Assembly (NCBI GenBank): GCA_022823465.1
Contig: JAJEHX010000031.1
Coordinates: forward strand, 1 to 64,000
Origin: Candidatus Latescibacterota bacterium
GTDB taxonomy: Bacteria; JAAXHH01
DNA: 64,000 nt
Reading direction: 5' to 3'
Shown here: one piece after another, positions 52,678 to 61,326 of the stretch
How the letters are laid out: each line of letters opens with the position of its first letter
Numbering within the stretch: the stretch's first letter is position 1
Translations under genes and position numbers: made by a program
Notes under the pieces: generated by a model
Databases searched by the model: none
Told to the model about the DNA's origin: nothing
Seen by the model: only the letters and a program-made list of their open reading frames with translations

Positions 52678-53557
52678 GTTGTCTACGGACGGAGAGCAGG
52701 CCACGGCGCTCGGATTCCTACTACTGATCACGGCGACCTGCGTGACGTCGTGTTTCGGTCTGATTCTTAAATCTGCCCACCACAACGGACGCAATGCCCT
52801 GGCGGTGGGCAGCCTCAATTACGGCGCGGGCGCCGTGATCTCCGGCCTGTTGATGCTCTTTGACCCAGGCTGGGTCTGGCATTGGACCACCGTGCTGATC
52901 GGCGCGGCCAGCGGGTTCTTCTATTTCGTCGCCTTCTACTTCCTGATCCAGGCGCTCCTGCAGGGCGGCGTCGCCGTGACGCTGGCGATCGTTCGCCTGT
53001 CCGTCCTGATCCCCATCCTCTGCTCCATCGTCATCTGGTACGAAATCCCAACTCCGCCGCAGATCGCGGGCATCGCCACGGTCTGCATCGCGCTGCCGCT
53101 CCTGACGCTCGGCGTAGGCAGGCAGGCCGATATGTCCCTGCGCGGCGTCGCCTGGCTGGTCGGGGCCCTCTTCATCACGACCGGCTTCTGCCACCTGTCC
53201 CCGAAGGTTTTCAGCGAACTCGCGCCCCAGAGCCAGATGTCGCTCTACCTTTTCTCCCTCTTCGCCGTATCCGGGGTCATGGGGTTTTTCTACCTCTGGC
53301 GCAAACCGATCCGGGTGCGTCTGCCCGAAGTGCGGTGGAGCGTCCTGCTGGGTGCGGTCAACGTCGGAGGAACGTGGCTCCTGGTCCTCACGCTCAAGTA
53401 TCTTCCCGGCACCGTCGTCTTTCCTTTTGTCAGCGCGGTCGGCCTTGTCATCACCACGCTCGTGGCTATATTGTACTGGAAAGAGCAGGTACGCAGGCTG
53501 GCCTATGTCGGCATCGGCCTGACCCTGGTCGCGGTCGTCCTGGTGAACAGCGGCTGA
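52676..53557 (+). CDS. EamA/DMT-family permease
   Basis: A 293-residue protein with ten hydrophobic helices in two EamA halves (ALGFLLLITATCVTSCFGLI near the start, VVFPFVSAVGLVITTLVAIL near the end, then the terminal WKEQVRRLAYVGIGL). It probably exports or exchanges a small metabolite. No ATG lies near the expected start; TTG codons at 52676 and 52679 are the best candidates, the first within a stem-loop. No clear ribosome-binding site is seen, so the start is uncertain. It is 76 nt before the PfkB-SIS gene. Confidence 0.85.
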   Translation: MLSTDGEQATALGFLLLITATCVTSCFGLILKSAHHNGRNALAVGSLNYGAGAVISGLLMLFDPGWVWHWTTVLIGAASGFFYFVAFYFLIQALLQGGVAVTLAIVRLSVLIPILCSIVIWYEIPTPPQIAGIATVCIALPLLTLGVGRQADMSLRGVAWLVGALFITTGFCHLSPKVFSELAPQSQMSLYLFSLFAVSGVMGFFYLWRKPIRVRLPEVRWSVLLGAVNVGGTWLLVLTLKYLPGTVVFPFVSAVGLVITTLVAILYWKEQVRRLAYVGIGLTLVAVVLVNSG

Positions 53558-53633
53558 GTGCCGTGAAAGCCGGGGGGACGACCAGGCCGCGCACATCGAC
53601 CTGCATCGAGACCAGTTTCCGGGGTGGTATCTT

Positions 53634-55361
53634 GTGTTCAAGGACATCGATCGGACTCGCAAGGTAGTCGGCATCGGCAGCAACGTCGTGGACGTGATCT
53701 ACCGGGTGAACCGGATCGCGGGGCCGGAAGAGAAAACTTATATTCTGCCGGACGAGGCAGGCGCGGTCGTGACCGAGATTGCGGGCGGCGTGACGCTGAA
53801 CCACCTGGCCTGGTCGGCCCTGATGGGGGTCCCCGCCGGTCTTTTCGGATTTCAGGGAGACGACCGGTACGGCGCGATGATCCGGGACGAGATGGACCGC
53901 CACGGAATCGACCGGTCGGCCGTCCGGGTCCTCGAGGGCCGTTCCTCCGGTTTCTCCGTCGTCAACGTGGCCGCCGACGCGGACCGGGCGATCTACATGG
54001 CCCGCGCCCTGACGGCGGAGACCACGGCCGCGGACGTGGAGACGCATTTCGCCGACTACATTCGTTCGGCCGCCATGGTGACGACGGAGATTTCCCAGCT
54101 CCCGCTGGACGCCGTCATCGCGGCATTGCGCATTGCCCGCGGGGCCGGCGTACCTACCGTGCTGGACGTGGACGTCCCCCCGGATTTCGCCATCGACGTG
54201 GCCGGTCTCGGTTCCGCTGAGGACTTCGAGGAGGCCCTGCGTCTCGCCGACGTCGTGAAACCCGCCAAGGCCGCCGCATTGCAGATAGCGGAAGCCGACA
54301 GTTCGGAGGAACGGGCCGAAAGCATTTTCAAACGGTACGGCGCCCGGCTGGTGGCCATCACCGAGGGGGCGCAAGGCTCGGTCGTCACCGACGGGCAACA
54401 GACGATTCGAACGCCTGCGAAACACGTGGACGCCCGCGACACCACCGGCGCCGGGGACGCCTTCCTCGGCGGCCTGATTTCGGGACTCTTCCACGGGCTT
54501 ACGCTGCAGGATACCGCGTCGCTTGCCAACGCATGCGGCGCCGTATGTTGCCGCATTTCAGGGGCGTTTCCGCAACTGGGTTCGAGCCCGGATGACGTGT
54601 TCGCCCTGTACGAAGGCGTTCCAATTCCCGTCCGGAACGCACCGGAAACCGTGATCGGCGCGGAAACGACAACGGAACCGGTAACGGCAACGACAACGGA
54701 AACAGTAACGGTGAAATCCGAAGGAGACGATCCTGCCGCGACGACCGCCGGCGAGGCCGGGATGAATGCCGTGCGGCGGACCGCCGAGGCACTCGCCGGA
54801 CTACGGGAAAGCCTCCCCGCCACGTACTTCGACGAAGCCGTTGCGGTAATCCAGACGTCGGAAGCGGCGGGTGGGCGCGTACACGTCACCGGCGTCGGGA
54901 AGTCCCGCCATATCGGCTGCAAACTGGCGGCTACGCTGCAAAGTACCGGGACGAAGGCCTATTTCCTTGATCCGGCCGACTGCAACCACGGGGACAGCGG
55001 CCAGGTGGCGGAGGGAGACGTGGTCGTCGCCCTGTCCCACAGCGGGGAGACGGAAGAACTGCTGGCCGCCGTGCGTACCCTGGTCGAAAACGGTGCGACG
55101 ATCGTCTCGATCACGGGAAACGCCGCGTCCGCTCTGGCCCGAACGAGCGCGGCGACCCTGCACGTGCCCGTGGCGGGCGAGGCCGGTCCCCTCGGGCTCG
55201 CGCCGACGGCGAGCACGTCCTGTCAACTCGCCGTGGCGGACGGGCTCGCCATGGCCCTGAAAGCTGGCCGCGGGTTTACCCGGGAAGACTTCGCCCGGTA
55301 TCATCCCGGCGGGCATCTTGGGAAGCAACTGCGGGATAAGGACCAGGAAGGATCGCCATGA
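53634..55361 (+). CDS. PfkB sugar kinase-SIS sugar-phosphate isomerase fusion
   Basis: A 575-residue two-domain enzyme. Residues 1-325 are a PfkB/ribokinase kinase: VVGIGSNVVDVIYRVNRIAG at the start, GGVTLNHLAWSALMG, and the C-terminal anion-hole motif DTTGAGDAFLGGLISGL with catalytic Asp. A Thr/Glu-rich linker (about 340-365, repeats of ETTTE and TATTTET) leads to a SIS domain (about 370-575) like KdsD/KpsF arabinose-5-phosphate isomerase: GVGKSRHIGCKLAATLQSTG, HGDSGQV, ALSHSGETEELL and RYHPGGHLG. The start is GTG 53634. Its TGA overlaps the ATG of a HAD phosphatase (ATGA). I know no common fusion of these two; the combination suggests one sugar-phosphate route. Confidence 0.92.
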   Translation: MFKDIDRTRKVVGIGSNVVDVIYRVNRIAGPEEKTYILPDEAGAVVTEIAGGVTLNHLAWSALMGVPAGLFGFQGDDRYGAMIRDEMDRHGIDRSAVRVLEGRSSGFSVVNVAADADRAIYMARALTAETTAADVETHFADYIRSAAMVTTEISQLPLDAVIAALRIARGAGVPTVLDVDVPPDFAIDVAGLGSAEDFEEALRLADVVKPAKAAALQIAEADSSEERAESIFKRYGARLVAITEGAQGSVVTDGQQTIRTPAKHVDARDTTGAGDAFLGGLISGLFHGLTLQDTASLANACGAVCCRISGAFPQLGSSPDDVFALYEGVPIPVRNAPETVIGAETTTEPVTATTTETVTVKSEGDDPAATTAGEAGMNAVRRTAEALAGLRESLPATYFDEAVAVIQTSEAAGGRVHVTGVGKSRHIGCKLAATLQSTGTKAYFLDPADCNHGDSGQVAEGDVVVALSHSGETEELLAAVRTLVENGATIVSITGNAASALARTSAATLHVPVAGEAGPLGLAPTASTSCQLAVADGLAMALKAGRGFTREDFARYHPGGHLGKQLRDKDQEGSP

Positions 55362-56266
55362 CCGCCGAAACACCGAAACGCACCACAGGAACACCTGAAA
55401 TAAAGCTGATCGCCTTCGACCAGGACGACACGGCCCTGCTGCCCGACGGGAAACCCTCCTCCGAAGGGCTGGGCGCCATCGAAGCCGCCCTCGAGCAGGG
55501 ATTGATCGTAAGTTCGGTGAGCGGACGGAACATCGACCGCAGCAGCGAACCCTTCAGCGAAGCCCGGCCGCTGTTCGATCGGCTCTACCTGATCGCCAAC
55601 AACGGCGGGATCATACTCGGGCCGGTCCGCCAGGGACAAAGGCCGCTGCTTTTCGAAAAGCGTATACAACGGGACGCCTTCCTGGACCTGCTCGACTTCA
55701 TCGAAGAAAACGGCTTCAACTTCGTATACAGCTGGCTGCGCGTGACGGATGCCGGCCCCCTGGACAGCGTGATCACCGACCGGCATACCCCGTCCATCTC
55801 GGCCATAGAGGAGCAGAGCCGCGCCGCCGTCGACACTGACGACGACCTGCTGGCGCATCTGAGACAGGGCGAGTACCCGCCGCCGCCCAAGATGTTGATT
55901 CTGCCCGGCCTGGACCGGCGCGAGGCGGTACTGGCGGAGCTGAAGAACCGTTTCGAATCCAGCCTCTATCTCGTCAAGACGAACCCGGACCGGATCGAAG
56001 CCATGCACGCCGACGTAAACAAGCGAGTCGCCGTCGAGTTTATTGCGCGCGAGCACGGGATCACCATGGATCACGTGATGGCCGTCGGGGACGGCGACAA
56101 TGATCTGCCCATGCTCTTCAACGCGGGCCTGGGGGTGATCATGGACAACGCCCAGGAAACAGTCAAGGAAACGGGCCTGGCCCAGGGCCTGGTCATTGCT
56201 CCGGCGAACCATGAAAACGGCTTTGCCTGGGCGGTCCGTCGATACGCGTTGAACAACGGCCGTTGA
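55358..56266 (+). CDS. HAD-superfamily (Cof-type) sugar phosphatase
   Basis: A 302-residue phosphatase. Motif I is LIAFDQDDTALLPDGK (nucleophile Asp, DxDxT) and motif III/IV is HVMAVGDGDNDLPML, with Lys in the DADVNKRVAVEFIARE region before it. A C2-type cap lies between. Start ATG 55358 overlaps the stop of the kinase-SIS gene by four bases, so the two products are made together. It probably dephosphorylates the product of that enzyme or clears toxic sugar phosphates; substrate unknown. Confidence 0.92.
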   Translation: MTAETPKRTTGTPEIKLIAFDQDDTALLPDGKPSSEGLGAIEAALEQGLIVSSVSGRNIDRSSEPFSEARPLFDRLYLIANNGGIILGPVRQGQRPLLFEKRIQRDAFLDLLDFIEENGFNFVYSWLRVTDAGPLDSVITDRHTPSISAIEEQSRAAVDTDDDLLAHLRQGEYPPPPKMLILPGLDRREAVLAELKNRFESSLYLVKTNPDRIEAMHADVNKRVAVEFIAREHGITMDHVMAVGDGDNDLPMLFNAGLGVIMDNAQETVKETGLAQGLVIAPANHENGFAWAVRRYALNNGR

Positions 56267-56280
56267 ACGGGGCGCCTCCC

Positions 56281-58158
56281 ATGCGCACATCCCTCCTCGA
56301 CCATCTGGGTTCTTCCATGCTGGTGGCGGACGGCGCCATCGGTACCATGCTGTACGCCCGGGGCGTGCCGCTGGAGGTCTGCTTCGACGAAATCAATCAG
56401 AGCCGGCCCGATCTGGTCCGGAGTATCCACGAGGAGTACGTCGACGCGGGCGCCGGGTTGATCGAAACCAATACCTTCGGGGCCAACGCCCTGTCCCTGT
56501 CGAAGTACAACCTCGAGGACCAGGCGGAAACACTGAACGCCCGGGGCGTCGAGATCGCGCGGGCGGCGGCGGGGTCCCGGGCCTACGTGGCCGGCGCCGT
56601 GGGACCGGCCCGCGGACTGCCCCACCGGGAATACACCGAAGCGGACTGCGTCCGTGCCTACCGGGAGCAGGTCTCCGCCCTCGCGGCGGGCGGGGCGGAC
56701 GCGGTCATCCTGGAGACCTTTCTCCGGCTCGAGGAACTCAAAAGAGCGTTGGCGGCCTGTCGGGAAGTGTGCGACCTGCCGGCGATCTGCCAGCTCGCCG
56801 TGGATGAGTACGGGCAGACCGACGACGGGTTCGGGGTAGCGGAAGCCTTCGATCAACTGCGCGCGGCCGGCGCCGACGTAGTGGGGGTAAACTGCCGCAG
56901 CGGTCCCAAGGGCCTGCTGGACGCCCTGGCGCCGGTGCCCCTGTCAGAGGGGCTGGTGCTCTCCGCCTTTCCGAACGCGGGTTCCCCCATCTACGTGGAC
57001 GGCCGTTTCATCTACGAGGCGACCCCGGAGTACTTCGCGACGAGCGCCCTCCGGCTGCGCGAGCAGGGCGTGCGGCTGATCGGCGGATGCTGCGGGACCA
57101 TGCCCGACCACGTCCGGGCCATGGCCCGGGCGCTCGAAGGCCGAGAGATCGTCACGCGCAAGAAAGTCGTGCCGGTGGAAGTCCGTCTACCGGACCGCAA
57201 GGCAGACGCGACCCGCCCTGGCCGACCCGCACGCGTCCCCCCGGCGGCCGAACCAACCATCGTGGAACTGGTCCGCGAGCGGGTGACCGTCATCGTCGAA
57301 CTGGACCCGCCACGGGACCTGGATCACGGACCCATCGTACGGGGCGCCCGGGCACTGAAAGCGGTGGGCGCGGACGCCCTCACCATGGCCGACAACTCCC
57401 TGGCCGTCACGCGGATCAGCAACATGGCCGTGGGTCAGATCGTCAAGGAAGAGGCCGGTATCCGCCCGCTTTTGCACATCACCTGCCGCGACCGGAACCT
57501 GGCCAGCCTGCAGTCCCGGGTGCTCGGCCTGCATGCCCTGGGTATCGACCACGTGCTCGCCGTCACGGGCGATCCCGTTAAATTCGGCGATCAGCCCGGC
57601 GCCAGCAACGTCTACGACGTCTCGTCATTCGAACTGATCCGGCTGATCAAGCGAATGAACGAGGGCATGGGTTTTTCAGGCCGGCCCCTGAACGGCAAGA
57701 CCGGATTCACCGTGGCGGCAGCCTTCGATCCTAACGGACCCAGCCTGGAAAGAAGGATCAGGAGGCTGGAAAGGAAGGTCGAGGCCGGCGCAGACATGAT
57801 CATGACGCAACCGCTGTTCGACCGGCGCCAGGCCAAAGCGCTCTACGAAGCGACCCGGGATGTCGGCGTCCCCATATTCCCGGGCGTCATGCCCCTGGTC
57901 AGCGAAGGAAACACGGAGTTCCTCCACAACGAGGTGCCGGGATTCGTGGTGCCCGACGACGTCCGCGCCCGCATGGCCCGCGCGGGCCGGGGACGAAAGG
58001 CCCGGCGAGAGGGCATCGCCATCGCGCGGGAAATCATCGAGTCCGTCCTGACGCACTTCAACGGCCTCTACCTGATCACGCCCTTCAACCGTTATCCCAT
58101 GACGGTCGAGTTGACGGAGTTCGCCCTGCAGGCCGCCTCGCGCGAGGAGACCGGATAA
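56281..58158 (+). CDS. Bifunctional homocysteine S-methyltransferase/methylenetetrahydrofolate reductase
   Basis: A 625-residue fusion like Bacillus YitJ. Residues 1-290 are a homocysteine methyltransferase barrel: VADGAIGTMLYARGVPLEVC and the Zn-binding Cys in GVNCRSGP and GGCCGTMPDH. Residues about 330-620 are a MTHFR-type flavoprotein: LDPPRDLDHGP, HITCRDRNLASLQS, TGDPVKFGD, then MIMTQPLFDRRQA and FPGVMPL. It would make 5-methyl-THF and methylate homocysteine to methionine. ATG 56281 is used; a TTG at 56263 overlapping the phosphatase stop is an alternative. No metH or SAM riboswitch is visible here. Confidence 0.93.
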   Translation: MRTSLLDHLGSSMLVADGAIGTMLYARGVPLEVCFDEINQSRPDLVRSIHEEYVDAGAGLIETNTFGANALSLSKYNLEDQAETLNARGVEIARAAAGSRAYVAGAVGPARGLPHREYTEADCVRAYREQVSALAAGGADAVILETFLRLEELKRALAACREVCDLPAICQLAVDEYGQTDDGFGVAEAFDQLRAAGADVVGVNCRSGPKGLLDALAPVPLSEGLVLSAFPNAGSPIYVDGRFIYEATPEYFATSALRLREQGVRLIGGCCGTMPDHVRAMARALEGREIVTRKKVVPVEVRLPDRKADATRPGRPARVPPAAEPTIVELVRERVTVIVELDPPRDLDHGPIVRGARALKAVGADALTMADNSLAVTRISNMAVGQIVKEEAGIRPLLHITCRDRNLASLQSRVLGLHALGIDHVLAVTGDPVKFGDQPGASNVYDVSSFELIRLIKRMNEGMGFSGRPLNGKTGFTVAAAFDPNGPSLERRIRRLERKVEAGADMIMTQPLFDRRQAKALYEATRDVGVPIFPGVMPLVSEGNTEFLHNEVPGFVVPDDVRARMARAGRGRKARREGIAIAREIIESVLTHFNGLYLITPFNRYPMTVELTEFALQAASREETG

Positions 58159-58196
58159 GCCTTGCTCTGTCAGTCCACTTGCCAATAGGGAAGGGA

Positions 58197-58832
58197 CTAG
58201 CCGACGTAGAGCAGGCTGGCGATGATCGACCCGGCTATCACGAGCAACATAATCATCAGTTTGTTGGCCGCCGAGGTCACGGTGTGCGCCATCTTGTGCT
58301 CAAGTGAGTTTATCTTTTCTTCCAGTAGACCGAATCCGCCCTCTACCCTGGCATTCAACTCAGCGATCTCTGTTCCTAAGGCCGCGAACCGCCTTTCGTT
58401 ATTAACGTCCGTCGCGGCCATTTTTTCCTGGATAGCCCGGAATTGCGCATCGACAGCCCGGAATTGTGCATCGACAGCCCGGAATTGCGCATCGATAGCC
58501 TCGAACTGCCTTTCGTTTCTGATGTCCATCGCCGCGAGTTTTTCTTCGATGGCCTGAAATCGCACATCGACAGCCCGGAATCGCGCTTCGAGCGCCTCGA
58601 ATCGAGAACCGACCGTTTCGAATCGGCTTTCGTTCTTGATGTCCATCGCTGTCAGTTTTTCTTCGACAGCCTCGAACCGGCTTTCGTTCTTGATGTCCAT
58701 CGCCGCGAGTTTTTCGTCAACAGCTTCGAACCGGACTCCGAACACGTCGTCCAGTGAATGAATGGCGGAATTTACGTCCGCCAACGTAGCGAAGACCTCG
58801 CTGGGCGATTCTTTGACCTTGTCGTCTCCCAT
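58197..58832 (-). CDS. Coiled-coil protein with C-terminal membrane anchor
   Basis: A 211-residue protein that is almost all coiled coil. It repeats ESRFEAVEEKLTAMDIKN-type units of about 18 residues and a shorter 7-residue unit (AQFRAVD, three times at about 113-133). Near the C-terminus comes a TM helix (LMIMLLVIAGSIIASLLYVG) with almost nothing after it: a tail-anchored membrane protein. It resembles mitochondrial-CCDC90/DUF1640-like bacterial proteins, which have coiled coil plus C-terminal TM, but this is not certain. ATG 58832 (MGDDKVKES) has a GGGGGG run upstream; an in-frame GTG/ATG at 58877 is less likely. The 7-residue repeat comes from 21-bp tandem copies. Confidence 0.85.
   Translation of the reverse strand: MGDDKVKESPSEVFATLADVNSAIHSLDDVFGVRFEAVDEKLAAMDIKNESRFEAVEEKLTAMDIKNESRFETVGSRFEALEARFRAVDVRFQAIEEKLAAMDIRNERQFEAIDAQFRAVDAQFRAVDAQFRAIQEKMAATDVNNERRFAALGTEIAELNARVEGGFGLLEEKINSLEHKMAHTVTSAANKLMIMLLVIAGSIIASLLYVG
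58435..58497. repeat. 21-bp tandem repeat (3 copies) inside a coiled-coil gene
   Basis: Three copies of a unit containing GCCCGGAATTGCGCATCGA, in frame, encoding three AQFRAVD-like heptads. In-frame expansion of a heptad keeps the coiled coil intact. Boundaries approximate to a few bases. Confidence 0.8.
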
Positions 58833-58952
58833 GATTTTCCCCCCGATGGATGAATGGACTGGTTGTGTTTCTACCAATCCAGTCGGAGAATCCCTCGAGT
58901 TTCTCGTAAAAAAAGTGTAATCGTGATACTTCGGTGTAAAAAACTAGAGCCC

Positions 58953-59003
58953 GGAAGCCAATCGGCTCAGAAACCCGACCGGCTCAGGAAGCCGGACGGT
59001 TCC
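58953..59003. repeat. 17-bp degenerate tandem repeat (3 copies) spanning a stop codon
   Basis: Units GGAAGCCAATCGGCTCA, GAAACCCGACCGGCTCA and GGAAGCCGGACGGTTCC. The stop (58984-58986) of the DUF2339 gene is the end of unit 2; unit 3 encodes its last codons and unit 1 lies downstream. Confidence 0.7.
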
Positions 59004-60999
59004 GGTAGTAGAGGTAGGATACGGCGATGAGTATGGCGCTCAGACCCAGGAAGGCGACGATGCGGTAGAGGGTATCCAGGAACATGAGGTCGAAGATGAA
59101 TACCTTGACCACGGTACAGCCGAAGTAGACGATGGCCGCGGCGCGCAGCGCGCGAATGTCCATCCATCTCCCCATGATCATGAACAGCAACGCGCCGATC
59201 AGCCAAGCGCCCGAAATGGCCAGTTGTCGCAGGTTTTGCAGCTGCTCCGGCGAACCGCTTTCCATTGTGACGATACGGTACTGGAAGTAATTGAGGACTT
59301 CTACCGTACCCCAGACCACCAGGAGGAACGTCCAGGCCAGGTGGAATATCGTACTCAGCAGGTGGTCGCGATTCGAACCGGTTCGGCCCGGCGTCTGAAT
59401 GCGATTACGCAACATGCCGGCGCAGGCAAGCAGCGATCCGCCTGCGACCAGGTATGCGCCGGTACGCAACGAGAGGACCGGTACGTAAGAGGAAACGAGG
59501 TTGCTTACGTGCGTGCCGCCCATGAGAAAGATCATCACGAACGAAAAGGAAAGCAGGGCGGTCCCGGCGTGACGGACGCCGCGCCGTCCGGAATGGATGC
59601 CGAACCAGAACAAGACAAGTGCTTCAAGGCCCCAGACGATGATGACTCCGATACCGTCAAAGAAACTCAGGGGTACGCGTACGGCGAGTAATATGGCTCC
59701 CGTCGCGTAGATCGCGGGCGCGGCCGGGTCGTCCGTTCGCCGCATGGTCCACGCCGTCAGCACAAAGAAGACGAGTGCGAAGACGGCGGTGACTGTGCCC
59801 TCGAAGTAAACTAATGCACTCTGCGGGGACAGAAATTGTATGCCCAGAAAAGACCAGAAACCTTCTGTGTACTGCGAAAGACGCATGAGCATTACATACA
59901 GGCCGACCGCGTTGATGGTCACCGCCGCCCATCTCCAGAGCCTTCTGCCAGGATCGCCCGCTACGGATCGGTACAGATCCATACCGGCGAATATCGCCCA
60001 CCAGAGGATCAGAAAGGCCAGGGCGGTTCCGAATCCTTCGGGCAGGTCCGCCCGGAACGACCAGGTCAGGTACGTCCCGTAGGTCGCCGCGATGCCCAGC
60101 GGCTCGAGCAGTCTCCAGCGGCGCCGTTTCAGGAGAATGGCGATCAGGCCGGCGTCGAGGAGCGTGACGTAAACGAAAAGCCCGAGGGTATTCAGATCGG
60201 CGGTTACGAGCAGCAAGGGCGTCAGGAACCCGCCGGCCCATCCCAGCAGGGCGACGGCCCGGGCGTCGTAGCGCAGGGAAAGCAGCAGCGCCGCGGCCGT
60301 CACGAGGGCCATCAGAAAAAAGGCGACGGGTTGCGGTACGAGATGGTAGAAGTCGTAGGCCGCATAGATTGAAAGATACAGCAGCCCCACGCCCGCCCCG
60401 GTCAGTCCCTGCGAGAAAACGCCCATGCCCCGCTGATGAAACCTGTGGCCGCCTCCAATCAACAGCAGGCCGGCCACTCCGCCCAGCAACACGCGCGCCG
60501 TTTCATTCAACCAGTCGTTGTCGAAGGCGTATTTCAGAAAGAACCCCACGCCGAGTATTAGGGCGAGGGCGCCCACGCGATTCAGCAGCTTGCCGCCGAT
60601 CAGGGTCTCCCACTCTTCGCGGGTTCGGGGCCGGAACATGCTGGATATCCGGGTGGTTCCAGCGACGGGTTCTGCCCGAACGGGCTCTGCCTGAACCGGC
60701 TCTGCCTGGAGAGGAACGGTCGCGGGCGGCAGCGCAGTTTCCGCACTTTTCTCAATCGCGGTTCCCTCGTTCACCGCGACCTCGTTCACCGTGCCCGCAT
60801 TTTCCTCAACCGCTTTCTCTGTAACGCCGCCTTCCGCAGTCGGACCTTCGCCGCCGGATATCCCGGCCGCCGGGTCCTTTGTTTCCCGGAAATGCCGCCT
60901 GACGGCCTCTTCGAGGTGCTTCACGCGTCCCGAGAGGGACAGATAGGTCCCGATGAGGAACAGGAGCAGCAATATGTTGAAGACGATCAGCAGTTCCAT
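58984..60999 (-). CDS. DUF2339 multi-spanning membrane protein
   Basis: A 671-residue inner-membrane protein with about twenty hydrophobic helices. After an N-terminal helix (MELLIVFNILLLLFLIGTYL) and a short coiled coil comes a variable Glu/Pro/Ala stretch (about 40-110) with the repeat AEPVQAEPVRAEPV, then the DUF2339 opening WETLIGGKLLNRVGALALIL and long membrane blocks. DUF2339 function is unknown. ATG 60999 is taken as the start. No Shine-Dalgarno is present, and a promoter-like pair places the transcription start almost on the ATG, so the message may be leaderless. An upstream in-frame ATG at 61032 is within the -35. Confidence 0.85.
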   Translation of the reverse strand: MELLIVFNILLLLFLIGTYLSLSGRVKHLEEAVRRHFRETKDPAAGISGGEGPTAEGGVTEKAVEENAGTVNEVAVNEGTAIEKSAETALPPATVPLQAEPVQAEPVRAEPVAGTTRISSMFRPRTREEWETLIGGKLLNRVGALALILGVGFFLKYAFDNDWLNETARVLLGGVAGLLLIGGGHRFHQRGMGVFSQGLTGAGVGLLYLSIYAAYDFYHLVPQPVAFFLMALVTAAALLLSLRYDARAVALLGWAGGFLTPLLLVTADLNTLGLFVYVTLLDAGLIAILLKRRRWRLLEPLGIAATYGTYLTWSFRADLPEGFGTALAFLILWWAIFAGMDLYRSVAGDPGRRLWRWAAVTINAVGLYVMLMRLSQYTEGFWSFLGIQFLSPQSALVYFEGTVTAVFALVFFVLTAWTMRRTDDPAAPAIYATGAILLAVRVPLSFFDGIGVIIVWGLEALVLFWFGIHSGRRGVRHAGTALLSFSFVMIFLMGGTHVSNLVSSYVPVLSLRTGAYLVAGGSLLACAGMLRNRIQTPGRTGSNRDHLLSTIFHLAWTFLLVVWGTVEVLNYFQYRIVTMESGSPEQLQNLRQLAISGAWLIGALLFMIMGRWMDIRALRAAAIVYFGCTVVKVFIFDLMFLDTLYRIVAFLGLSAILIAVSYLYYRNRPAS

Positions 61000-61326
61000 G
61001 GTACTGCATACTATGTTATAAAGAGGATTCATGTCAAGATGTCTGCCGGCTTGGAAGCAGGCGCCGCGATGCGGGTCGTTTCCCGTGACCGGTCCGGGAT
61101 CAAAGCACTTCCGCCCAGGGATCGAATGCAGTGCGCAAGGCCTGCTCCGGGATCGTTGACACGGCCCATACCGCCGTCTATATTCCGTTATTCGATTTCC
61201 GGATCCACTATTCATGGCAGTTTGGCGTATGCGCCAGTGCGTCATTAGGTTGCGCGTCATAGCGTTGCGCGTCTTTAAGAAAGTAAAGCGTCTCCAAACT
61301 TAAACCTTCTCCGGGAGGAGTGCTTG
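61000..61326. other. Divergent intergenic region with 15-bp repeats
   Basis: 327 bp between DUF2339 (minus) and a Gfo/Idh gene (plus). It contains a minus-strand promoter (61008-61037) next to DUF2339 and three degenerate 15-bp tandem units at 61236-61280 (each around TGCGCGTCAT). A strong GGGAGGAG precedes the plus-strand ATG. Nothing else is recognised. Confidence 0.6.
61008..61037 (-). promoter_or_regulatory. Candidate promoter of the DUF2339 gene, leaderless arrangement
   Basis: Minus strand: -35 TTGACA (61037-61032), 18-bp spacer, -10 TAGTAT (61013-61008); the ATG at 60999 begins 8 nt after the -10. No ribosome-binding site lies between, as expected for a leaderless message. Confidence 0.5.
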
